NCBI RefSeq assembly: GCF_932526225.1 | Contig: NC_064035.1 | Coordinates: 15,612,469-15,672,468, forward strand | Source of the DNA: Nematostella vectensis | Taxonomy: Eukaryota; Cnidaria; Anthozoa; Actiniaria; Edwardsiidae | DNA length: 60,000 nt | Direction: 5' to 3' | Shown here: piece after piece, positions 1-12,000 of the stretch | How positions within the stretch are numbered: the first letter of the stretch is position 1 | Layout of the letters: each line of letters begins with the position of its first letter | Position numbers and translations under genes: made by a program | The notes under the pieces: model-generated | What the model was told of the DNA's origin: nothing | What the model saw: only the letters and a program-made list of their open reading frames with translations | Databases searched by the model: none

Positions 1-162
1 CTTTCCTAATGTAGTTAACGGATACAGGACTAAAGCGAATGCTCAAAACTCTGTTCTCAAGAACCAACGATAACGGCAGTCTATAAATTTCCCGAGTAAA
101 AGGGCAATCTGCTGACAGCTAATTAGTATACAATTTCTAGATGCTCAATATGTCTTCACTAC

Positions 163-960
163 ATGTGTGACATTTTCCTGCGTGACACAACACTTAATTG
201 TAGAAAAAAATCAAAGGGCTATAGAGGAGGGCCAGTATTCCTGTGGGATATTTCTAGACTTCGCAAAAGCTTTCGACACTGTTTCGAACAGTTGATCATG
301 CAATTCTTACAACAAACTTGCTCACTATGGAATAAGGGGAATTGCAAATCAATAGTTTCATCCTATTTATCAAATAGTAAACAATTTGTGTCAATCAATA
401 ATTCCGAGTCTAATAAGGTTGTCCTAACTTATGGAGTTTCACATAGCTCGGTACTTTGCCCCCTCCTATTTCTTATTCGTATTAATGATTTCTATAGATG
501 TAGTAGTGTATTAGATTTTCGTCATATCTTTGCTGAAGACACCAACATGTTTTATAAAAATAATAGTTTGTCTGTTCTGGAATCCCATATTAACGAAACT
601 ATTTTCGTGTCTGTAGTTGGCTAGCTGTGCCAATATAAGCTTTCGCCAAATATAGACAAAACAAATTATATTATTTTTCATCCACTTAAAAAATATCCAA
701 ACATACCTTGAGCTTAAAAAATAAATGACAAACTAATTGAGAAAGAGAGGAACATTAAATATTGGGGTATCCATATCGATTTCCATCTCAGCTAGAAATA
801 TCAGATATCCATGTAGCTAAAAACATCAAACATTTTATTGGTGGTCTTTCAAAAGTAAGGCACTATGTAAACATCTCACCATATTTCCCTTTCTAACTTA
901 CTCAGTTGTGGACTGGCAGCAAATTATGGCAAATTTAATATTCGCTACCTGAGTTTTAAA
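163..960 (+). mobile_element. Decayed non-LTR (LINE) retrotransposon, reverse transcriptase fragment
   Basis: Pieces of a LINE reverse transcriptase can be read in order across changing frames. They are a FLDFAKAFDTV block near 250-280, a HYGIRGIA block near 325-345, an SYLSNSKQFVS block near 360-395, a degraded GVPQGSVLGPLLF equivalent (GVSHSSVLCPLLFLIRINDF) near 435-490, and a degraded FADDTN box (FAEDTN) near 530-550. Downstream, KLSPNIDKTNYIIFHP near 640-685 and a WGIHID stretch near 765-780 match the usual C-terminal part of jockey/CR1-like ORF2. Frameshifts and stops interrupt it, so it is a dead 5'-truncated copy. Family assignment (jockey/CR1-like) is by motif spacing only. Confidence 0.85.
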
Positions 961-1860
961 ATCTGGAACGATATTCTGGATGAATATAAGGGACTGTGAA
1001 ATAATTATCAGGAGGTAGGGGCTGTAAAACCAGGGGGGCGGGCACTTTTTCTCATAAGAGAAGGGGGGTATGCATAAATTGGCATAAAAATGTTTGTTTT
1101 TTATCCAGATTTACCAAAATTTCGGCGTGCTTCGAAGCAAATGGCTAAAAAATGTTACCTTCACCTTTGAACACAAAATCTGTTCTGCTCTGTTCTATAA
1201 ATCTCTATATACATCTCAACTTTTATCGGCAAAATGAGCTCGTTGTTTCTCTTGATGTTCCCCAGTCGCCTCAGATCAAACTCAGAAATCGGACTCCCGT
1301 AAGCATCTCTAGCGGCCACACCAAGCCGACAAAAGGATACGATTTGTCAATTATTGGACAGAAAGTAGAAAATTCCAACTCTGGACCAGATTCTCCAATG
1401 TTTCTCTACAAGCAAGGGCTTACAACGAGGCCCCTTCCCGAAACACGTTACAATGGCATATTTCAATGTTTAAATATGTTCTGATGCCGACAATATTCAT
1501 TTTAAAAGTAGATGGGAAAACATTATCTGTTCCTTTTCCCAGGAGGGACCATTCTTTGTTTTCCTAGCCAGCAGTGGTTGGGCATTTTAGCACATAAATA
1601 ATTGCACCGGTCGGGACGATTTCTTTTTTTCAGCAACCGCTCCAGTGCCCGCAAAAATATTCCCAGCACAACTAATTCGACTCCATAAATTTGCGAGCAG
1701 AACCATTCGGGACGATTTTTTCTGACATCTTCCCAGCCAGCAAAAACAACGAGATGCGGAACAGATATTTTTCGGAACAGATCCGTTGTGTGCCCTTGTA
1801 CAAGTACGTTTGCAATCTAAAGCAAGCATTGCATGCGACGACACGCCCTACTGACCACAA
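961..1860. other. Intergenic DNA without recognisable gene
   Basis: Short open frames on both strands here (for example 1152-1484) show no recognisable motif. A phrase of about 20 bp around a 'cgggacgatttttt' core occurs twice (near 1611 and 1708), each followed within 130 bp by a 'cagcaaaaac/cccgcaaaaat' tract, which suggests an old local duplication of a dispersed repeat. Confidence 0.5.
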
Positions 1861-1867
1861 GGTAACG

Positions 1868-1982
1868 GAATGATTGTGAACTTCTCACAGCATTACCAAA
1901 CATGGAGTGATGGTGAACTTCTTCGCAGCATTACCAAGCATGGCGTGATGGTGAACTTCTTCGCAGCATTACCAAGCACTTT
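1868..1982. repeat. Tandem repeat, about 48 bp x ~2.5
   Basis: A unit reading roughly 'gtgatggtgaacttcttcgc' followed by 'agcattaccaagcatggc' is repeated about two and a half times, with the first copy diverged (cttctcacagcattaccaaacatgg). No coding meaning is apparent. Confidence 0.8.
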
Positions 1983-2109
1983 TAGCAAACAATGCCAGCC
2001 AGTTTAACTGGGCCAATGGTGCTAGCTATATTCTGCAGCATTGTTCATCTCTTTGGTGCCAATGTGTGTATGCTAGTGTGCTTCTAAAGTTCACATTTAA
2101 ATTATTAAG

Positions 2110-2450
2110 CTGTAAGGCATTGCTCCATCACGCGCAGTCTCCCCCCCCCCTCCGCTGGACAGGGTATGGTTTTTTACCTCTCTGTCCTAAGCAGGGTACA
2201 TAATTTTAAGCAAGGCTGTCCTAAACAGGGTTCCGATTTGGTTGCCTTGCTAAAACTCGTAACCGCTGATCCCGCCGCCGATCTGATTGCCTTGCTTGCT
2301 CTCACGTGCTAACAGGGTCTTAAAATTGAGGGTGTTGTCCTAAACAGGGTATGGTTTTTCAGAATTTTTGTCCTAAACAGGGTCAGGTTTCAAAACCCCC
2401 AGCGGCACCCCTATATCCAAACTTAGGCTGAGTGTCCCCCCAGGGAGTCT
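2110..2450. repeat. Dispersed repeat region built on 'gtcctaaacagggt'
   Basis: The phrase 'tgtcctaaacagggt' or a close variant occurs at least four times (near 2186, 2218, 2335 and 2365), mixed with 'gattgccttgct' phrases. It looks like a degenerate short-unit interspersed repeat. The remaining bases up to the cystatin gene contain nothing I can identify. Confidence 0.55.
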
Positions 2451-2995
2451 CCCCTTGCTCTATTTACATTGCTTATCCCTTTCTAAATTAAATGGCTATT
2501 TGTAACAGCAACAATACCCTTACAGGAAAGACTTGTGAAGGACATGGTATGCTTTTTAATTCATTCCGTTAACAACTCGATAAAGAAAAAAAAATGATAA
2601 TTGGGTTAAGAAAACTATTTGAAAACACTAACGCTCCAGCCAATTCTTAAGACATAATCAAGCTCAAAACTTAGATCCAAGTCGATAAAGCGTTTAACTA
2701 AGTTATAGAATGTAGAAGTTGAGTACGGAATGCAAAATTCACAAAAAAATCACAACGCCAAGCCACAGGTAGCCCAAGCTATGTCAATGAGTATATGGAG
2801 TTGTTACTTTATGCTAGTATTCTTCCATAAAAATGCAATAAATTCAATCCAACTTGATGTAGTACTTGTAGTTGTCTATTATTTCCACATTTAAGCGATT
2901 TCGAGCGTTTTAGCGCTGTTCAATATGACTGGGCTTGGCACTGGACGAGATTCGTTCTGATTTTGAGAATGGGTTACCTGTGTGAAACTCGATAA

Positions 2996-3003
2996 TGACG
3001 TCA
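2996..3003. promoter_or_regulatory. Perfect CRE palindrome upstream of the cystatin start
   Basis: TGACGTCA, the full CREB/ATF palindrome, lies 73-80 bp before the preferred start codon of the cystatin gene at 3076. It would be in the proximal promoter or 5' leader. No clear TATA box is visible nearby. Function is inferred from the motif alone. Confidence 0.35.
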
Positions 3004-3075
3004 CAGCGGCATCGTCAGAGAAAAGCAGTTTCAGTAGCCTCCTACGCGCCGCTCAGAAACAAAAACCAAACAAGA

Positions 3076-3549
3076 ATGGCTTCCTTGAGGTGCTTCGGAA
3101 TGCTAATCGCTACTTCCACCCTCTTTTATCTTGTGGAGACGGGTGTATGTGAGAAAATTGTCGGTGGAGTAGAGCCAATGCCCATGAAGGAAGTTTTAAA
3201 AGATTCTGACTTGGTTAAATCTATCGGCAAAGCAATCGAAATGGTAGGGAAAAACATAAGTTCAACCAATAGGAAGTTTGCTGCCTTTCAAGGGAAAGTA
3301 TATGTGACAAAGCAACTCGTCGAAGGAGTCCTTTACACAGTCTATGCCACTATAGGGCCAGTTTTGGATAAAAACACTGATTGCAATCAGTTTGCAAACT
3401 GGTTGTGTGATGTTGATGCTGAAAATCCCTACTACTCTAGTAATCTAGTGCGAAATTATGAATTCACGATTTGGTCTCGACCGTGGCTTGGGCCGGACGA
3501 AATAGAGATCAAAAGCTGTACTCCGCCTTCTTCAAGCAACAAGAAGTAA
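3076..3549 (+). CDS. Secreted cystatin-family cysteine protease inhibitor
   Basis: A single-exon frame of 157 residues. I chose the ATG at 3076 because it is followed by a hydrophobic signal peptide (about residues 1-25, ending LVETGVC); an upstream in-frame ATG at 2995 would put 27 basic residues before it. The three cystatin landmarks are present in order: a Gly-Gly near the mature N-terminus (KIVGGVEP), the first hairpin loop QLVEG in place of QxVxG, and a Pro-Trp second hairpin (SRPWLGP) near the C-terminus. Four cysteines remain after the signal peptide, compatible with a type-2-like fold. In this family the three landmarks form a wedge that blocks papain-like proteases, so it is probably secreted and inhibits cathepsins or foreign cysteine proteases. 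It is convergent with the myosin-X gene, 627 bp away. Confidence 0.88.
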   Translation: MASLRCFGMLIATSTLFYLVETGVCEKIVGGVEPMPMKEVLKDSDLVKSIGKAIEMVGKNISSTNRKFAAFQGKVYVTKQLVEGVLYTVYATIGPVLDKNTDCNQFANWLCDVDAENPYYSSNLVRNYEFTIWSRPWLGPDEIEIKSCTPPSSSNKK

Positions 3550-3748
3550 AGTAAAAAGAAAGCAAGGAATATGAATTAACTCTGGATCAATATTTCAAGA
3601 CGATTTTGCATATAAATAACTTAATGGAACATAAAATGCTAAAGATTTAAATGGGTAGTCTAGAAAAAAAAAATGAAAGGGGAAAGGATAAACATCGAGG
3701 TAACTCGGGTAATATTGTAATGCTACATTTTCACTTTTATTAAAATAG

Positions 3749-3754
3749 AATAAA
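3749..3754 (+). terminator. Polyadenylation signal, cystatin gene
   Basis: AATAAA about 200 bp after the cystatin stop codon, in an AT-rich tail. The flanking 3550-4176 interval holds only 3' UTR-like AT-rich sequence from the two convergent genes. Confidence 0.5.
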
Positions 3755-3889
3755 AATATACAGAGATTTGAGTATTAACAAACATTTGATGTTGTCCTAA
3801 AAATAAAACACAGCTCTTTCTAAAGACCAATGTCAATGAAAATTCAGATTCTTTTTTTTTTTCACTACAGTAGTAAATACCACCATTAA

Positions 3890-3895
3890 TTTATT
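3890..3895 (-). terminator. Polyadenylation signal, myosin-X gene
   Basis: TTTATT on the + strand, AATAAA on the - strand, about 285 bp after the myosin-X stop codon; another copy occurs near 3934-3940. Either could end the myosin transcript. Confidence 0.4.
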
Positions 3896-4176
3896 GATAA
3901 TACTAGTCATTGAGCTTCTATATATCAATAATTTATTTCATTTACACAATGTAAAAAACATGTATTAGAAGTGATGACATGTATACAGTTTGCGTATATC
4001 AAAATCTTATGCATTCAATGTTGCTTGTCATTGTACACTAACTTAGTCAGTGCTTTTGGTCAAATTTTTGTAATTTTCAGTTTGTAGAAAATTAAAAAAA
4101 TAGTGTTTTTGTCGTATAAGTTGGGTAATCAAAATATATTGAAAGTCATTCTAACCAAAGCTAGTCCTTTTTCCAG

Positions 4177-7100
4177 TTAGGATGTTGATGAACACCGGCT
4201 GAGTCGACTTTCTCGTCTACGTCTAACTATCTCATTAATGTAAGCCTTCATAAGCTTAGCTATCTCAATAACTTGTCCAGTTTCGAAGATCATAGGGTCC
4301 CGTCCATCAACAACAACTTTGAAGATGTTTGCTTGAGGAGCGCCAAAGGAGAGAATACTGCAAATAGATAAATAAAAAAAATTAATTAAGTTAATGGTAT
4401 TCTTTAGCTAAGAGAGTTGAAATTATTGTAAATTGTAAATAGCACCATCATTTCTATCTTGATAGCTAGTCTTACTCAGCCGTAGTGCCTTGTCTGGGAC
4501 AGGAAGAATGAAATAGGTGCCCAATGATCGTTTGAGGAAGTAAATTATTCACCCATGGACATTTTTGTTTTTATCGGGGAATGGGGGGCACTGAGGGCAT
4601 GTGCCCCCCTAAATTTTCAACAAATTATAAGGAAATGACCAGTAGGGGCGTGGCCATGCCCCCCCCCAATATGTTCTTACTGTTTTTGTATTGGCTCTGA
4701 TTTATGGTCCTGATTTGCTAATAAACTTTAATTTTAACATATCAAATAAATGTATATGTCTTACTTACTTTTCATATGTGTAGGAACATTGGGGCCTTGT
4801 ATCACCTCTTTTGTAAATAGACACACCATTGAAACTCACTCCAATCCAAAGTTCAGGTGGCAGGCCTGGATCTTTGGTCTGACATGTGTAAATTATAGTA
4901 TAGTATAAGTTAGAAAATAGGAACGAAAGGGCAAGAAAAGCAATTATGAAAATAAATCAAATAATAATATTGATTAATGCTGTGGTTACACTAGAGCTTC
5001 CAACCTAGGTTTGGTAATTGGCTAACTGAGGTTGACATTTTATGTGTGTAACCAAGACCATAAATCTAAGTAGATGTCATCAAGAACAAAGGAAATTCTA
5101 CCAATGGTTCATGGCCTCAACTACGGTTGAAGAAATTGCTCAAAACCAAAATAAACCTAAATAAAAACGATATTCAACTTATGATGGTAATTCTAGTGTG
5201 AAATTTGGTTTCATTCTGGATAACCAGTTTTTTGCTCTAAATGATTTGTTGTTTTCAAACATAAATTTGTTTAATCCATATTCGAAAACATTGTTCCTCA
5301 ATGTAAGCTAAGTTACTTATATATATTTGTTTCAAGTGTTCCATGTCAACAAGCTAGAATAAATCCCGCCAAAGTATTTAAATGATATAATCAGTGTAGA
5401 TGCCTTGACACAAGGACACTTGATTCCTTGCTGTTGACATTTCAACTAAGGTAAAGTGAGCTTGTGTAACCGTGCAAAAAGTCAACCAGGACCAAACTGT
5501 ATTCAGTTGACTGAGACTCAACTTCAGTTGGCATCCTAGTATAACCACCGCATATGTTATGTGCTATAGGTGATACAAAAGTAATGGAACGTAATCCTTT
5601 ACATCAACTTCAAATAATGTGGATCCATAGCCAGGCCAGCTCTTTACAATCTCCATGTACTTCTGCTGGGCCGATTCCTGGTCCACTCCCTTCAAGATCA
5701 AAATAAGGCAAATTTCAGTATACTTAATGTTTAATGATATGGTGGCCACCAAGATAAAGTTTTAAGATGTGCCAATGTTCAGTGCCTGCCTTTATCCAGA
5801 ATCAACAATCACTACACACAACCATTTTAACACATAAACAGCACAGCTGCTACTTCAAAAAAAAATTGTCAAGGTGGCCATGGAAGCACAAGCTACACTG
5901 TTGTGAGCATACCTGGAATTTCTTCCATTGTTCACAAATGGAGCTTTTGATGGCAGACTGCTCTTCTTCTGCTGTGATCTTCTGATCCTGTTCTGTTGGC
6001 TCGTTCTGGGCTGATCCACCCCCTGTTGATTATTTACACAGCATCATGGTGAAAAATTTAAACAATAAGCAGAGATGCAATACTGACAATGCAAGAAAAT
6101 TACCTGATAGGAATGGTGAAACAGCTTTGCGGAGAGTCCCCTAAGACAAAAAAGCAAAACACCAAGAACCTGTAGCAGGCCTGGGTTAACTGTTCAAGCA
6201 TCTGCTGCGTACATCATGTAAAAAGTCCAAAATCTAGCAATTCTTCAAATCACCGCATTATTTGAAAAAAGAATCACTGCTATACCTTTATGCTAAAATT
6301 AGCGGATCTATCTCGTGACAATTTTTCTTGTTTTGGCTGGTGCTTTAGTCTTCCCATGGGAAACACTGAGCTCAGCTCAGACCTACAATAACAAGCCCCA
6401 ACAAATTAGTATTTACAAGGATCCTTGAGAGGGGGAAATATTATCAAACATAACACATGAGAAGTTTTATTTTGAAGTTATTGTAACAATCGAGGATGGG
6501 TTTTATTTTACGGCAATTGTAATAATCGGTGCTGAGCTGGGTCCATCCCCTACCCTTATGATTTGTATATCCTGATCAAAACTTACACCCAGGCGCCAGG
6601 TTTGTAGTCCCCATCTGTGAACTGGAGTCTGAGGGCGGCCAGGAGGTAAAGTGTTGTTTCTGGGGCTGGGTACTTTCCTCTCAAGATCGCATCACAAGCC
6701 TACAACATAAATTGTAAGAGGTATATTGTCAATAATGGAACTATCCTTGGGAGGGGAATGGATCAAGTAATAAAATGTGTAAGATACAAACAGAACAGCC
6801 AACAAACAACAGGTTCTTCCCTCTCAAAATCGCATCACCACAAGCCTTCAGCAAACATACCTAAGCATGCAATGAATGTAACCATCTTGGAAAGGGGTCA
6901 ATTGATATAACGTGAAACAAACAAACAACAGCCATGATAGTAAAAAACAAATAATAATTTCCTCACCTGCTCAAATAGGAACCCTGACTCAACGGTCTCA
7001 TTGGGCACTTTTCCAGGGTCCAAGAAGCAGAAGATCTTGAAGAAAAGCTTCCACTTATGTCCAGCCTCTGTCAATCCTAGGGCTTTGTATCTACAAAACA

Positions 7101-9089
7101 GGAAATGGCAACTGATATTATAAATCAGATATAAACGCAAGAAACAGCACACTTTGTAGCTAATAAGATCAGTTAAAGAGCTTGCATCCGAGAGTGCCTA
7201 TTTTTTTTTATTTTTATGGCACCATTTTCCACGGCTTAAAAGCCCTAGATCCTACCGTTCAAACTTAGAGAGGACATCAGCCAAGACTGTCCTGGCCTCA
7301 ATGTTTTTCTCTGTGTTGCCGCACTGCTCAAACAATGAGAAGATGTTGAACCCTTCTTTGAGGTTTAATCCTTTGCATAGTCTCTCTGTGACCTAGGGAA
7401 ACCATAAAATGCATAATTAAACGATATTTCTCCTTAAACGTTGAGTAAACTTTTTTTTATTGAATTATCCTTTGCATTATCACGATATTCTATCAAGGAT
7501 ACCCATTAACCTTTTGCACCTTAAAGCCTCATGCAAACAGTGCTAATATCAGCAAACATTGCTGGCACCACCTCACTCGACTGACCACAAGACAAGTAAG
7601 ATGTTGACGAAATACTTTGCACAGCACCTCCTAACATGCTGCACAGGGCTTTGGCAATGAATTAGATGGGCGGGTATCTTTGTTTAATACATAGATCACG
7701 TTATTAACACATTGACCCCTCAACCGGCCTGTACCGGCTTTGGGAAGTACCCACAACCCAAAAAATTCATAAATGCAAACTAAACACAACAAGATGAAGA
7801 TACTCTGGCATCAGTCTAAGGGATAAATGGTCTTGAAGATATGGTGTTAGCAACTACTTTTAAGCCATATAATAGCACAGGTTCTTTGACAAATTTCAAA
7901 TTGAAGGAAAGAAAAGCAGAATCACCCCTCACAATAAAACGCTCAAAATACAACACAAGGGAGAGAGATCAGCAAACACAGCTCAAGACACAAATAGATA
8001 CCTTTATTCTGATCCTCCAGGTTCATTTCCATGGCCTCAAAACACAATGTCCACTCCTTGAAGGCTTGTAAAACCATGAAGATGCCTTTACGGATTGAAA
8101 AGCATTCTGGGAGATCCAGGGAAAAATTCACGAGGGGAGGGCCAGTCAACACTCCTCTCCCCAAAGTCAGATGGTTTTTTAAGTCTTTTCACCCTGAAGC
8201 CAAACAAATCAATTCCAGGGCATGCAGACCCATAATAGCAGTGTAAACAATTTTGGAATCAATTTGGTTTCAGAAAAGACAGCATTCAGGAGAGCTGTGG
8301 TGATTCATTAGAAAATTATTTTCTCATCCAGGCAAAGCCAAACAAGAAAAAATCATCATGAATCCACCTTTGCTTGCAAATATCCATAAGCAAAGCACTC
8401 AATTATGCCCCAAAAGACTTCATGATGTCCTGAGACACTCTCCTAATATGCTCATAGCTGTATTTTTGATGAAAAATACAAGCAACCATCAACTTGTGCT
8501 GGCTTCAGCACAACGACGAGGGATTAAAAGTGGGGACCGCAAAGCACTGTTGGAAAGCTTGGATACTGCTGACTAGGTGCAGCTGTGTTTGACTTTGACG
8601 GGCTGTATAAAACTCAGAATAGGGGGGAGGTATCTGTTTTCAGTCTGCTTTTTGTAAATTCAGCTCAAAAATAGCCAGGAGTCAATGAGTTAAAGAACCG
8701 AGCCATTTAGGTTTAGCCAGAAATACATACATTAACCTATTTAAAAAAAAACGTGGCCAGTGCAAATGGCTAATTGCTAATGGAAATGGCACTGAGAAGC
8801 TGGTTGTTGCTTATTGTATTGTATTTATAAGAATAAATATTATAAATTAAGTAACTGTATGATTTATCCACAAATTTTTCATGTGTTCTGTAGTAATAAA
8901 AAGAGACCCAATGTATTTTTTAGTAGAATTGCAATTTTCAGTTTTTCATTCCCAATTTGCACTGGCAAAGTTTCATAAAATAGGTACATATGTTTTTCAT
9001 ACCTCTCCTGCAGTTGTGGCAGAGTTGATCGTGATTTTGCAGGATCCGCCCCCGTAACAGTGCACGACGGCAGAGAGTTCACGTCGTCC
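4177..9089 (-). CDS. MYO10: Myosin-X exons 50-59: FERM domain and C-terminus
   Basis: Exons: 9003-9089, 7256-7392, 6967-7090, 6587-6699, 6286-6382, 6104-6140, 5913-6022, 5603-5689, 4769-4878, 4177-4357 (residues about 1485-1844). Landmarks: [109 protein letters not shown] and [20 protein letters not shown]. The last exon ends in a basic, serine-rich tail ([18 protein letters not shown]). The FERM fold is complete through all three lobes and ends with a proper stop, so this is the true C-terminus. Confidence 0.94.
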
Positions 9090-12000
9090 CTAGTGAAAGA
9101 GAAACATAAGACCTTTAAGCAATCACTAAATCAACATTACACTATATTGCTTTTGCAACTGTATAACCGCGCTAAATAGCGTTGTTGCGATTGCATCTGG
9201 CTGATTTATATGTTTAGGCAATGGTATAACTGCAGCGGGAAAGGAAAACGAGAGAGGGGCCATAAAGAATACGTTTGCTCACCAGTAATGATATGATCTC
9301 TTCTCTAGATGGAGGGAACTCCCTGGAAGAGTCACAGCGTTATCAACATTTTTTTTAGAATTTAGGTATGGCACAAAATAAAAAAGAAGTCAAGGCAATA
9401 TAAGTAACATCAAGAAAACTGTCGAAATCATCAGCGTTATAGTTCAGGGACGTGATAATCACCGTAAAGGCAGGGGTGAGGGTAGAATTAGGTTTTCGTT
9501 AGTTCAAAGCAGGGTTTGGGTACAATTAAGGTTCGAGTTAGAGCCAGATAAAAGACAGAGGTTCGGCAAAATGTAAGGTAAATACTAATTAAATTTAAGG
9601 GGTAAAGGCAATGTATGTTTAAATGTCTGTAATGATGTGAGTTGAGGGTAGACGGATTAGGAGAAAGGCACGACAAAAAAAAAAGAAATGCAAAGTGTAT
9701 TGGTGGATCAGTAAAATTAAATCACAAGATTAACCTCGGTCGCGCCCTCTTTGCGCATTCCAAAGCAAATGTTGCAAACTTGGCCATCTCAGATTCTGAA
9801 TTCTTATCGCGACTTCTGAAAAATACAATACAAAAAGATCAGCTAAGTAAAAAAAAAACGAATATAGTTTTGTCCTTTTCGGGTACCTCTTCAAATGAGA
9901 TCGCAGGTAGCGCAGGTACTTTCTAGTTGGAATGAACGTACAACACATGCAGACCAAAACCTGTAAGATAAAAAGCTAAGTACTACCCACATGGCCAAGG
10001 TAAGTGCAGAATACGGTGGTTGATTACCTGCATGTTACGGAGATTGCCAATTGAGTCGACACCAGGAGGACTTGTTGTTTGTTTTATTAGCTGACAGAAG
10101 ACCTACAATAACAAGCATCATGTTGTTACTCGTGTTCCTTTTGTACTGGTAGAGTAAGGCGAGGCGGGTTGGAGGACTAGCGGGAGCTGGAAAAGCTGTT
10201 TAAAGGGGAGAAACATTGGAAGGCATCCGTCAAACGAGGATCAAGGAGGTGGCAGGTAAGTATGTTCTTCCTGGCAGGCAATACATCAAAAACTGGGATT
10301 CAACTCTGCCAAATTTTCGTCTTTAGTAGGACTTCTTCAGGGCAGGCGGATATAGGTACGGAAAGCTTTTACCAGTTTACTTCTGTTGGGCCGACAGAAA
10401 CCTCAGCCAAAAAAAGACAAAAGGATCTATCAGAATATGAAGTAACTAACAGGCCATCCGCTCGAAATCATCAGTCACATGCTTAAAGAAACTTTCAAAA
10501 GACACACTGCTTTTACAATTTTGAAATATTTTTCGCTTTTTTGTTAAAAATGATCGGACATTGTTACGTAATCGACATGAATTAAACTGGTGATATTGCC
10601 GCTTTAAGGCACGCCTTTTGCCTATTTCACACGTTTCACACGCACCTCGTCCCTAAGCGGTTTGAGATCCTGACAAGTCTGCAATATACCCTGAAATTAC
10701 AAAATCAAAGGTAAATTAAATAAATATTTTGGGGACACTGTCCCTCTTTGCAGTTGGGAAGCTAAAGAGGGATTACAACTTGCTTGAGTTAAGAAAAAAA
10801 CAGACGAAGGCCTACTATGCTTATGCCATTGTATACGGCTCATGCCTGGCCACAGAAATTGTTGCAGTTGTAGGGAATGTCTATTGAATAAGTAGGGGAC
10901 AAACAACTGGACATCAAAAACAAGTTACACCAGAAAATTCGCGCAAAAAAAGCGAATACCTGTAATATTGGAATTTAATAGCTGCATTACAGGAATTGAA
11001 TACCTGAATTACTGGAATCGGGTCCCCAAGTGATTCCTGCTCTTGAAGAGAGTTGAAAATGCGCACGGCCTCCTCGTGAAATGTTCCGTAATCCTTGCCT
11101 TTTACACCTGGAGTCAGACACATATGATAATATAGCTGATGTACGCAAAACACATTCAGCCTTCGCCTTATGGTCACCCCGCAATTACAGACGTCTTAAC
11201 ACGGACCAAAGAAAACCCCAAGCAAAAGTCCAATTCCACGATATTAGTGATAAAGAACCCAGATTATTAAGGACTTTCATTTTTACGGTAACTACATTAT
11301 GGCTCAGAGGATGTCCTCAGTAGTGATAGTTTTTGATGGCGGCTATATAGCTGAAAACTCATACAGGCTTGTTTTCGTATGATCGGAGCAGGTACACGAG
11401 GAAGTAGGAACAGCGCAGACGATTAGAATGCTTACGGGAAGATTGTGATTGGCCGTATGGAAGTGCCAGAAGTGGTGACTTCAATGGTAGTTTGGAGTAC
11501 TTGAGGATTGGGTTCGTGCGAATAACCTGCTCGACTTCGTTATCATTTCCGGCATTCTACAAATAAGGAAGCAGTCAATTGGATGATATAAAGATAAGAC
11601 CAAGAATGTCAGAAACCAGGCATACTTTTCCATATATGGTGGGCAGAAGGCATTTTACAGACACAGACGTGAATTTAACGACATGGAGGCCTTTAAACAT
11701 GAAAGAGTCAGTGGTATAACCTGCAGCCCGTTAGTACAGCAGATAAACGTACCTTAACTTCCAAAACAAGCTTCTCAAAAGGCGTCTCTATCATTGGCTT
11801 GGAGTCAATCACCTGTAAACATGAAAGCGTTTGTTTTTATTGCAACAAATAATTACATCTAACATAGTAGTGATACACGTAAACATTCATACTCGAGGAA
11901 CTACACGGAGATCTATGGACTATTAATGCACTGTATCGTAAAAATCACTTAGAATAAGCGACTGACCTCTTGTATAGCATTTGTCCACATAAGCGCATCT

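Noticed and set aside
1152-1484. 110-codon + strand frame as a gene
   Set aside because: No motif, no promoter and no partner exons; lies between transposon debris and simple repeats.
7943-8164. Minus-strand frame with [24 protein letters not shown] as a possible FERM exon
   Set aside because: It looks faintly like the start of the FERM F1 lobe, but the true exon at 7256-7392 supplies exactly that part ([10 protein letters not shown] through SKFE) in phase with both neighbours.
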